This document shows positions 31,913-39,105 of a stretch of 42,101 bases of DNA, in pieces. Source of the stretch: QS-5-54-17 sp964489295 (lineage in GTDB: Bacteria; Patescibacteriota; Saccharimonadia; QS-5-54-17); assembly GCA_964489295.1 (NCBI GenBank), contig CAZAXT010000003.1, positions 1-42,101 on the forward strand, read 5' to 3'. The translations under genes were made by a program, and so were the position numbers. The stretch's first letter is position 1; each line of letters starts with the position of its first letter. The notes below the pieces were generated by a model. The model was not told the origin of the DNA, ran no database searches, and was given only the letters and a program-made list of their open reading frames with translations.

Positions 31913-33865
31913 ATGAGTAACAACACCAACAATAACCCCCACAACGGGCGCAAAAATTCCCATGCTGCCGGCAGGGAAACCCAGCGCAACCAGGAGAAAG
32001 CCCAGCGTTATGCCGGATTCGGCGATGTCGTAACTGATGCCGATAAGGCGCGTTTGGCCATGAAAGCCAAGCAGGCCGCCCATGACGACAAAGGGAATCC
32101 GAAATTATGCATCACGCCGCTGGGTGGACAGACCGGCATCGGGGATAAGAACATGACCATTATTGAGTATGGTGACGATGCCATCGTGGTCGATGCCGGG
32201 TTCAACCTTAGTGTCGACCTGCCTGGTATCAATTACGCCATTCCTGATCCCGCGTACTTGGAAACGATCAAGCACAAACTCCGTGGCTATGTGTTTACTC
32301 ACGGCCACTTGGATCACATCGGAGCGGCTCCGTATGTCGTAACCGAGTTTCCGGCTCCGGTATATGGATCCCAGTTCACGGTCGGCATGGTACAGAAGCA
32401 GATAGAGGACGCCGATGCGGAAACCGATTTTACCCCGGAAACGGTTCCTATGAATATTAACAATCACGAACGTCTGAAAATCGGACCGTTCTTTATCGAA
32501 TTGATCCGGGTAACTCATTCGATCCCCGATTCGTGCGCGTTGTCCATAGATACACCGGTGGGGCGCATTATGCACACCGGCGACTTTCGGTTGGATCCGG
32601 AGCCGCTGGATAATCACCCGACTGATCTGGAACGGCTGAAAGAACTCGGTCGGGACGGTATCATGTTGTTGATGAGCGAGAGTACCAATACGGTCGATCC
32701 GGGGCGGACGCCGACCGAGCATACGTTGGAACAGAGTTTTCACGACATTCTTCACCAATCTCCGGGACGAGTGCTCATCTCGACGTTTTCGACCAATATC
32801 AATCGTATCCAAATGATTATCAACGCGGCAGATGAAAGCGGTCGCAAGGTCGCCATTGACGGCCGGAGCATGCTGGCGGCCGTAGAGTTGGCCGTCAAAC
32901 TCGGGTACATCAAGGTGCCCAAGGGCACCCTGGTCGCCATGAAAGATCTGGCCAGTCTCAAGGACCGGGATGTGACCATCATTTGCACTGGTTCGCAGGG
33001 AGAACCGAACGCAGCGTTGGAGCGTATGAGCATTGGGGATCATAACTACGTTACGATCAAAAATACTGATACCATCGTACTGAGCTCCAAAGCTATTCCC
33101 GGAAACGAAATATCGGTGGCCGACAACGTGAACCGGTTGATGCAACTGGGGGCTACGGTGCTGCAACAACAGACACACGAAATCGACGGGTGCGGACCAC
33201 TCCACGTTTCAGGGCATGCCAACCGTGACGAGCATCGGGAAATGATCGAAATGACCCAGCCGACGTACATTATGCCCAACCATGGCCCATATGAACGGCG
33301 CTCCCGTTACCTTAGTATCGCGGGTGAGCTCGGCTATAGCGAAGATGCAATCGCCTTGCTCGATAACGGTGACGTATTAGAATTCGATCAAGCGGGTAAA
33401 ATGAAACAAAAAACATCAGTACCGACCGGATCGCTGCTGGTTGACCAAACCGGCACACTGGTACCGAATCTGGTTGTCAAAGACCGTCTGTTGATGAGCA
33501 ACGAGGGCATCGTTGTGGTAGTCCTGACCATCGACAAGAAGAGCAAACAATTGCTCACGAGCCCCGACATCATATCTCGCGGGTTCATCCATATGCAGGA
33601 GAACGCGGAATTGATAGAGAGCCTGCGTAAATCGGTGCGCGGCTTTACCAAGCAACAGATCAAACGACTGGATATAAAAGAGTTCAAGCAGGAACTCCGC
33701 GATGAAGTGAACAATTTCTTGTATCAGCACACGCAACGTGCGGCGGTCATTATCCCGGTTGTTAACGTTGTCGGCCCGCAGTCCCATTCTTCGAACGGAG
33801 GAAAGCAGAAGCAGGGTCAATCGCAAAAGTCCCAACAACAGAAAACGCACAAACAGCGCCAGTAG
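31913..33865 (+). CDS. rnj: Ribonuclease J
   Basis: A metallo-beta-lactamase/beta-CASP nuclease with 5'-3' exo- and endonuclease activity in RNA processing and decay. The 650-residue protein has a 62-residue polar N-terminal extension, the motif HGHLDH (130-135), HTGDFRLD, STFSTNINRIQ, GSQGEPNAAL and SGHANRDEHREM (beta-CASP). A C-terminal domain ends in a Gln/Lys-rich tail. The early strand reads LGGQTGIGDKN where most RNase J proteins have GGxxEIGKN. AAAGGAG precedes the ATG. With pnp close by it makes up an RNA-degradation block. Both tails are low-complexity and may bind RNA. Confidence 0.95.
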   Translation: MSNNTNNNPHNGRKNSHAAGRETQRNQEKAQRYAGFGDVVTDADKARLAMKAKQAAHDDKGNPKLCITPLGGQTGIGDKNMTIIEYGDDAIVVDAGFNLSVDLPGINYAIPDPAYLETIKHKLRGYVFTHGHLDHIGAAPYVVTEFPAPVYGSQFTVGMVQKQIEDADAETDFTPETVPMNINNHERLKIGPFFIELIRVTHSIPDSCALSIDTPVGRIMHTGDFRLDPEPLDNHPTDLERLKELGRDGIMLLMSESTNTVDPGRTPTEHTLEQSFHDILHQSPGRVLISTFSTNINRIQMIINAADESGRKVAIDGRSMLAAVELAVKLGYIKVPKGTLVAMKDLASLKDRDVTIICTGSQGEPNAALERMSIGDHNYVTIKNTDTIVLSSKAIPGNEISVADNVNRLMQLGATVLQQQTHEIDGCGPLHVSGHANRDEHREMIEMTQPTYIMPNHGPYERRSRYLSIAGELGYSEDAIALLDNGDVLEFDQAGKMKQKTSVPTGSLLVDQTGTLVPNLVVKDRLLMSNEGIVVVVLTIDKKSKQLLTSPDIISRGFIHMQENAELIESLRKSVRGFTKQQIKRLDIKEFKQELRDEVNNFLYQHTQRAAVIIPVVNVVGPQSHSSNGGKQKQGQSQKSQQQKTHKQRQ

Positions 33866-33870
33866 CGGAA

Positions 33871-33900
33871 CACAACACAACACAACACAACACAACACAT
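33871..33900 (+). repeat. (CACAA)n pentamer repeat after rnj
   Basis: Six tandem 5-mers, the last one altered, lie directly after the rnj stop codon. Simple repeat; no function suggested. Confidence 0.8.
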
Positions 33901-34077
33901 GAATAGTTGCTCTGTGCGTTATTCCCGTGCGGACAAACATCTCTTCTGAATCCACAACCCGGGGTAAAACTTCCGGATTCCTGATACCCGGTGCTTGTAT
34001 ATGTTGGTACTATGGTATTTCCTGTTTTCCATTCCCCTTACCGACTTCAAACCGTATACCTATAGGGGTATGTATTT

Positions 34078-34083
34078 TATAAT
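34078..34083 (+). promoter_or_regulatory. -10 box of ftsK (leaderless)
   Basis: TATAAT lies exactly 6 nt before the ATG at 34090, so the predicted transcription start is the first base of the start codon. No clear -35 was seen. Confidence 0.6.
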
Positions 34084-34089
34084 CAGGAT

Positions 34090-36249
34090 ATGGCAACGTC
34101 GAACAAGAAGAAAAAGAAACCGGCTTCCAAAAAGAAATCCTCTTCAAAGCAGGGTCAGAAGGACGCGCCCTTAGCACCCGGTGTTGGCCGGGAAGCAGTT
34201 GCTATCGGTCTGCTCGCCATCGGTGTATTGTTGCTGTTAGCGGTTTTTGGCGTCGGCGGCAGTCTTACTGACGGGTTAGTCTCAGCCTTGACATGGCTGC
34301 TGGGGATGGTCGCGGTTTTATTGCCGCTGCTATTGATATACACCGGCATACGGTTGTTTTTTGCCAAAGAACGGAACATGCATTTGATCCACTACTTAGG
34401 CATGGTGATATTGCTGGCATCATTGGCTGGATTGTTCACCGTCTTTGCGGCGGTCCCCGACTTTGCGAGCGCCCGGGCCGGTGGCGGCGGCGGCGTACTC
34501 GGGTATGGGATCGGGAAGAGTGCTGCCGCTCTACTGAGTCCGTTCGGAGCCGCGGTTCTCTTGGTCGCTACCAGTGCCATCGGCGGCGTATTAGCGGCCA
34601 ATACGACGTTGCGTGAATTAATACAAAAGGTGAAAACACGGTTTTCTCGCTCAGAAGAACCCGCAACTGACACCGAACGATTCTCCAGTCAGCTGAGCCA
34701 GGTGGAGGAAGCCAAGGCGGGCAATATGCGCATTAATGCCAAGGTGCCGTTAACCAAATCGAACGCCTCCGATTCTGATTCGGCGTCAGACGAATCAAGC
34801 GGACCGGAAGTACTCACGGCCAGCAACGATCCCGAATGGACCCTTCCTACTCTGGATTTATTAGAGGATAAGCAAGGTAAAGCCAGCGCCGGTAATCCGG
34901 AAGAGAAAGCGGAAAACATTCAACAAACCTTGGCCAGCTTTGGCGTGGAAGTCACGATGGATGAGGTCAACATCGGTCCGACCGTAACCCAGTACACCCT
35001 ACGTCCGGCCAGTGGCGTAAAACTGAACAAGATCACGGAGCTGGAGCATAACCTGGCGCTCAACCTGGCTGCTCGGAGTCTCCGGGTGGAAGCGCCGATC
35101 CCGGGTAAAAGCGCTGTCGGTATCGAGGTTCCGAACGAAAAAACGGCCAGCGTGCGATTGCGGGAAATTTTACAGGTAGACGAATGGAAAAACGCCAAAA
35201 CCCCGTTGAGTTTCGTACTTGGCCGGGGAGTAGCCGGCTCGGCCGAAATTGCTGATTTGACCAAAATGCCGCACACGCTGGTGGCCGGTGCTACCGGGTC
35301 CGGGAAGTCAGTTATGATCAACTCATTCCTGCTGAGTTTGTTGTATCGAAATTCACCGGCGGACTTGAAATTAATCCTGGTCGACCCCAAACAAGTAGAG
35401 CTCAGTCTTTACAGCGATATTCCGCACTTGCTCAGCCCGGTCATCAGTGAGCCGGAGAAGTGTATTTCGGCCTTGAAATGGGCGGTCGCGGAGATGGACC
35501 GCCGCTACAGCGTATTCGCGGAATTGGGTAAACGCAGTATCGACGAATATAACGCCGGGAACGCCGGTGAACACATGCCCTACATCGTGATCGTAATCGA
35601 TGAAATGGCCGATCTAATGATGCTGGCATCCCATGATGTCGAGAGCCTGATCGTGCGGCTGGCCCAGAAAGCGCGCGCCACCGGTATTCATCTGGTGTTA
35701 GCCACTCAACGACCGAGTGTTAATGTCATCACCGGTCTGATTAAAGCCAACATTCCCGCCCGGATCAGTTTTAGCACGGTTAGCCAGGTTGACTCCCGGA
35801 CCATTCTGGATCAAGCCGGTGCTGAAAAACTACTTGGTAACGGTGATATGCTGTTTTCTTCACCTGAATTCATCAAACCCCAGCGTATTCAGGGAGTCTA
35901 TGTCAACGAAAAAGAGGTCCGTAGTGTCACGGATTACCTGCGTGAAGCGCAAGCGCCGGAATACAATGAAGACGTATTGAATCAACAGGTTAAAATTGGC
36001 GGCAATAACGCGGCAGGAGAAAGCACCGATGCCGAAGACGACCTGTTCATGGATGCGGCCAAACTTGTGATCGAGACCGGCAAAGCTTCGTCGTCGTTGA
36101 TCCAACGCCGGTTGCGAGTAGGGTACTCCCGGGCAGCCCGTCTGCTGGATATGCTGGAGGAGCATGGTGTCGTTTCACCCCAGGACGGTTCCCGGCCGCG
36201 GGATGTTTTAGTACGGGACGTGAGTGAACTAACCGATGAAGAGACGTAA
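34090..36249 (+). CDS. ftsK: DNA translocase FtsK/SpoIIIE
   Basis: Pumps DNA during chromosome segregation at division. The 719-residue protein has a Lys/Ser-rich N-terminus, four membrane helices (about 35-57, 62-90, 99-122, 148-170), and a short linker with an acidic stretch. A RecA-like motor follows, with Walker A GATGSGKSV (400-408), Walker B VIVIDEMADLMM, and LATQRPSVNVITGLIKANIPARI. The C-terminal gamma winged helix (VIETGKASSSLIQRRLRVGYSRAARLLDMLE) reads orientation sequences on DNA. It overlaps the RodZ-like gene by 14 nt, so the two are translationally linked. Confidence 0.96.
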   Translation: MATSNKKKKKPASKKKSSSKQGQKDAPLAPGVGREAVAIGLLAIGVLLLLAVFGVGGSLTDGLVSALTWLLGMVAVLLPLLLIYTGIRLFFAKERNMHLIHYLGMVILLASLAGLFTVFAAVPDFASARAGGGGGVLGYGIGKSAAALLSPFGAAVLLVATSAIGGVLAANTTLRELIQKVKTRFSRSEEPATDTERFSSQLSQVEEAKAGNMRINAKVPLTKSNASDSDSASDESSGPEVLTASNDPEWTLPTLDLLEDKQGKASAGNPEEKAENIQQTLASFGVEVTMDEVNIGPTVTQYTLRPASGVKLNKITELEHNLALNLAARSLRVEAPIPGKSAVGIEVPNEKTASVRLREILQVDEWKNAKTPLSFVLGRGVAGSAEIADLTKMPHTLVAGATGSGKSVMINSFLLSLLYRNSPADLKLILVDPKQVELSLYSDIPHLLSPVISEPEKCISALKWAVAEMDRRYSVFAELGKRSIDEYNAGNAGEHMPYIVIVIDEMADLMMLASHDVESLIVRLAQKARATGIHLVLATQRPSVNVITGLIKANIPARISFSTVSQVDSRTILDQAGAEKLLGNGDMLFSSPEFIKPQRIQGVYVNEKEVRSVTDYLREAQAPEYNEDVLNQQVKIGGNNAAGESTDAEDDLFMDAAKLVIETGKASSSLIQRRLRVGYSRAARLLDMLEEHGVVSPQDGSRPRDVLVRDVSELTDEET

Positions 36250-36886
36250 CACCGAGACACTTGGTACGGTGTTGACCCGGAGACGGCACGAATCCGGCAG
36301 AAGCCGAGCTGATGCCGCCGGGGAAGCAGATGTCAGCACTCAATTCGCCGCGGATCTGGAAAAAGCGCGGTATGACAATTTATCCCGGGACGTATACACC
36401 TTGCATAGTGTACGACGCTATGCCCGTGTACTCGGTATGGAAGAAGCGACAGCCGAAAGCCGGTACGCTGAAGATCGGGGTTCGACGACCGAGATACCGT
36501 CATTTCACCGATCACGACACAAACTGGCGCCGGTGGTCACGAGTAGCATTCTCGTTCGAGGATTACTCGCGGTCGTGGCGCTGACCATCATAGGTTACAT
36601 TGCCTACCAGGTGATAGCAGCGGCAGGGAAGCCGCCGCTCGAAGTCGTGTTTCCACGGGAGAACCAGGTTGTTTACACGACCGAGATCGAGTTGGTTGGA
36701 CAGACGCAACCGGGTAATACCATAACCGTTGATGGCCGTCAGATTACCGTCGCGGATGACGGTAGTTTCCGGTATGTACTCGCGCTTCCAGAGGGGAGGC
36801 ATAGTGTGAATGTCGTGGCTGAAAACGACTTGGGGAGAACATCACGGGTCACACGCCATTTCATCATTGAAGATGAGCCGGATTGA
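36236..36886 (+). CDS. RodZ-like HTH-transmembrane protein
   Basis: A 216-residue protein: an N-terminal helix-turn-helix of the HTH_25 type (about 8-70; LGTVLTRRRHESGRSRADAA...YTLHSVRRYARVLGM), a basic stretch, one membrane helix (about 106-130), and an extracytoplasmic Ig-like domain (about 133-216). The Ig-like domain has PPLEVVFPRENQVVYTTEIELVGQTQPGNTITVDGRQI, typical of cell-wall-linked beta domains. By family it would link cytoskeleton or DNA to cell-wall growth. The start overlaps ftsK by 14 nt, which supports joint expression with division machinery. The stop lies within the promoter region of the rpsF operon. Confidence 0.8.
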   Translation: MKRRNTETLGTVLTRRRHESGRSRADAAGEADVSTQFAADLEKARYDNLSRDVYTLHSVRRYARVLGMEEATAESRYAEDRGSTTEIPSFHRSRHKLAPVVTSSILVRGLLAVVALTIIGYIAYQVIAAAGKPPLEVVFPRENQVVYTTEIELVGQTQPGNTITVDGRQITVADDGSFRYVLALPEGRHSVNVVAENDLGRTSRVTRHFIIEDEPD

Positions 36887-36911
36887 TGATCTGTTCATCG
36901 CCTGATACGAT
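36883..36911 (+). promoter_or_regulatory. Promoter of the rpsF-ssb-rpsR cluster
   Basis: TTGATG (36883-36888), 17-bp spacer, TACGAT (36906-36911). It overlaps the stop codon of the RodZ-like gene and predicts a leader of about 160 nt before rpsF. Confidence 0.55.
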
Positions 36912-36939
36912 ACTGAAGCAATATCAATAACCTTTCTCC

Positions 36940-36971
36940 CCGCACCGTGCTCCGCACGAAGTGCGATGCGG
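36940..36971 (+). promoter_or_regulatory. Candidate S6:S18 autoregulatory RNA structure in the rpsF leader
   Basis: An outer stem CCGC (36940-36943)/GCGG (36968-36971) and an inner hairpin CGCAC-GAA-GTGCG (36953-36965) flank an asymmetric internal loop whose 5' side contains ACCG. In many bacteria S6:S18 represses its own operon by binding a leader structure with an exposed CCG. A second hairpin AACATGG/CCATGTT follows (36995-37022). The structural match is partial. Confidence 0.4.
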
Positions 36972-37078
36972 CAACATTGTAGTATGCAACACGTAACATG
37001 GGTTAATTCGTATTGCCATGTTGCGCGACGAGCGTACGCGAGGAGTGTGTGGGGTGTAAGCCATGGAAAGGAGCGTGT

Positions 37079-37462
37079 ATGGGTACATACGAAATAGCGG
37101 TGGTACTGCATCCGGATCTGGAAATCGATCTGGAAGCACCCATGTCCCGGGTCGAGGAAGTTTTGGCGAACGCCGGGGCGACGATTAAGAACCGTGATGA
37201 ATGGGGCAAGCGAAAGTTGGCCTATCCGATCGCGGGGCAAACGTTCGGCCTTTATGTGTTTTATGTTGTCGAGATGGACGGTGACAATGTCGCCGATATA
37301 CGACACGCGTTGCAGCTGAACGAGGAAGTCATCCGGCATTTGGTCGTTACGTATGAAGAGAGCGCGCAAGCCGGAGAAGACTCCGAGGATGCTGCCCAGG
37401 AAAAGACCAAGACTCCCAAGGAGAGCAGCGAAGTCCCCGACGCGGGTGAAACAACCACATAA
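37079..37462 (+). CDS. rpsF: Ribosomal protein S6 with acidic C-terminal tail
   Basis: Pairs with S18 on the central domain of 16S rRNA. The 127-residue protein starts MGTYEIAVVLHPDLE and contains GATIKNRDEWGKRKLAYPIAGQTFGLYVFYVVEM, both typical. About 28 C-terminal residues are Glu/Asp/Ser/Thr/Lys-rich and variable, as in E. coli S6 where glutamates are added to the tail. AAAGGAG precedes the ATG at 37079; an in-frame ATG 66 nt upstream lies inside the leader structure. ssb and rpsR follow in the conserved order. Confidence 0.95.
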   Translation: MGTYEIAVVLHPDLEIDLEAPMSRVEEVLANAGATIKNRDEWGKRKLAYPIAGQTFGLYVFYVVEMDGDNVADIRHALQLNEEVIRHLVVTYEESAQAGEDSEDAAQEKTKTPKESSEVPDAGETTT

Positions 37463-37540
37463 AACCGACAACAGGTTTATTAAAATGTGCTACTATAAGA
37501 ATGATCGGAATAGTATTTAAGCGGAACGGAGTGGAGTTTC

Positions 37541-38017
37541 ATGGCACGGAGTTTTAACCAAGCGATCGTCGTTGGTAATTTGGCACGGGATCCGGAACTG
37601 CGCACGACCCAGAACGGGCGGTCGGTGACATCGTTCGCGGTCGCGACCAACCGGGTCTGGCAGGATCAAAACGGGGAAACCCAGGAACAAGCGGATTTCC
37701 ATAACATTGTCGCGTGGGGGAAGTTGGCTGAACTGGCCGACCAATATTTGAGTAAAGGCCGCCGGGTTATGGTGATCGGTCGTTTGCAAACCCGCTCCTG
37801 GGAAGACCAGGACGGCAAGAAAAACTACCGTACCGAGATTGTGGCCAACGAATTGAACTTCATGGACGGCCCCAGTAGCGGGAATGGCGGCAACGACAAC
37901 TCCTCCCAGGAAGAGTCCGATAGTTCCGGTAGCAGCCAGTCAAACAAACAGGATGACAGCGACGTCCAAATCGAAGATCTCGATGATGATGTCGACCTGA
38001 GCGAAGTGCCCTTCTAA
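37541..38017 (+). CDS. ssb: Single-stranded DNA-binding protein SSB
   Basis: Coats single-stranded DNA in replication and repair. The 158-residue protein has an OB-fold (1-105: FNQAIVVGNLARDPELRTTQNGRSVTSFAVATNR, QEQADFHNIVAWGKLAELADQYLSKG), then a Ser/Asn/Gln-rich disordered linker. The acidic tip DVDLSEVPF would contact partner proteins as DDDIPF does in E. coli. GGAG lies upstream of the ATG. Its place between rpsF and rpsR is the common bacterial arrangement. Confidence 0.97.
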   Translation: MARSFNQAIVVGNLARDPELRTTQNGRSVTSFAVATNRVWQDQNGETQEQADFHNIVAWGKLAELADQYLSKGRRVMVIGRLQTRSWEDQDGKKNYRTEIVANELNFMDGPSSGNGGNDNSSQEESDSSGSSQSNKQDDSDVQIEDLDDDVDLSEVPF

Positions 38018-38138
38018 GTAGCTTCGCTATATTTAGAAAATTCTAAACACGAAAGTATATGTCAGCAGAGTTTCAATCTTGGCATTATTTCGTATTTAGG
38101 TATTAGGATTCAGTATTTAACCTCAGAAAGGAGCTTGT

Positions 38139-38333
38139 ATGAGCCAGCAAAAAAATACGCACAAAAAGCAGTTCGACTACAAAGACGTTAAGACACTGCA
38201 ACGTTATACCAATATGTTCGGGCAGATCGAATCCCGGCGAAAAACCGGGTTGAGCGAAAAGCAACAACACCAGCTATCCCGTTCTATCAAACGCGCCCGC
38301 CACATCGGCCTGCTGCCGTTTACGAATGAATAA
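38139..38333 (+). CDS. rpsR: Ribosomal protein S18
   Basis: A 64-residue protein, the partner of S6. FDYKDVKTLQRYTNMFGQIESRRKTGLSEKQQHQLSRSIKRARHIGLLPF is the S18 core; the usual Cys/Lys-rich N-terminus is shortened. AAAGGAG lies 6 nt before the ATG. The 120-nt spacer after ssb holds an AT-rich palindromic tract (TTTAGAA-AA-TTCTAAA near 38033-38046) and no gene. Confidence 0.96.
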   Translation: MSQQKNTHKKQFDYKDVKTLQRYTNMFGQIESRRKTGLSEKQQHQLSRSIKRARHIGLLPFTNE

Positions 38334-38345
38334 AATAAGAAGGCA

Positions 38346-38424
38346 CTGAATTCGGATAATTTTTGAATAACAAATATTTGAAAATGTTTAAGTCATTAGC
38401 ATTTTGATATTGTTTCGAATTCAG
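38346..38424. repeat. AT-rich element with 9-bp terminal inverted repeats (copy 2)
   Basis: CTGAATTCG (38346-38354) and CGAATTCAG (38416-38424) are exact inverted copies bounding a 79-bp AT-rich unit between rpsR and efp. The interior has CAAATATTTG and GATATTGTTTCG, the latter shared with the element at 31063-31170. Confidence 0.6.
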
Positions 38425-38449
38425 GAATTGGTATTTAGGGTTTACAGAT

Positions 38450-39004
38450 ATGGATATTACCGACCTTAAAAAAGGCACCATCATCCAAATTGGCGATACT
38501 CCGTACCGGATTGCGAAATACGACCATTCCAGCCCGGCGCGGGGCGGCGCTGTCGTGCGCACCAAGCTGCGTAATATGCGGGATGGTTCCATGCTGGATA
38601 AAACGTTCCGCAAAGGGGATAAGATCGAGTCGGCCGACATCGATCCGGTGGATACGCAATTTCTCTACAGTGACGGAGAACAGGCGTATTTCATGCGCCT
38701 GGACACCTATGACCAGATTGGCATTCCACGGGATGTGCTAGGCGATCAAATCGGTTTTTTGAAAGAAGGCATGGAGATCAAAGTCCTGTTCCATCAAGAC
38801 CGGCCGATCAACGTAGAATTCCCGACCAAAATCGAACTGGAAGTAATATCGGCGGATCCCGGTGTCAAAGGCAACTCGGCTACCAACGTCATGAAACAGT
38901 GCCAGGTGGAGACCGGTATGAACATCTCGGTACCGATCTTTATCGAATCCGGTGATCGGATCAAGGTCGACACGCGCACTGGTGAGTACGTGGAACGAGT
39001 CTGA
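38450..39004 (+). CDS. efp: Elongation factor P with Arg at the loop tip
   Basis: Relieves ribosome stalling at proline runs. The 184-residue, three-domain protein has the normal EF-P order (KN-like domain, then two OB domains; VLFHQDRPINVEFPTKIELEVISADPGVKGNSATNVMKQ, GDRIKVDTRTGEYVERV). The tip of the first domain, usually PGKGGA with a modified or bare Lys, reads SPARGGA with Arg31. Arg tips in other bacteria can be rhamnosylated by EarP, which is not in this window; here the modification state is unknown. No ribosome-binding site is seen before the ATG. It follows the AT-rich element. Confidence 0.95.
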   Translation: MDITDLKKGTIIQIGDTPYRIAKYDHSSPARGGAVVRTKLRNMRDGSMLDKTFRKGDKIESADIDPVDTQFLYSDGEQAYFMRLDTYDQIGIPRDVLGDQIGFLKEGMEIKVLFHQDRPINVEFPTKIELEVISADPGVKGNSATNVMKQCQVETGMNISVPIFIESGDRIKVDTRTGEYVERV

Positions 39005-39008
39005 TAAG

Positions 39009-39022
39009 CAGCAAGGAGCAGG
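39009..39022 (+). repeat. Heptad repeat pair after efp
   Basis: CAGCAAG and GAGCAGG are contiguous and of the same xAxxAxG type as elsewhere. Short, so low confidence on its own. Confidence 0.35.
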
Positions 39023-39105
39023 TAGATGTACAAGAAGAAGGGAAGGGAGGGATTGCACCCGAATTTTCCGAATTTCAGCTTACAACTTCTATATTTTGTT
39101 AATGT

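Noticed and set aside
32105..33205. 366-codon open frame antisense to RNase J
   Set aside because: The plus strand encodes a full RNase J with all motifs; the antisense frame is a codon-bias shadow with no recognisable domain or ribosome-binding site.
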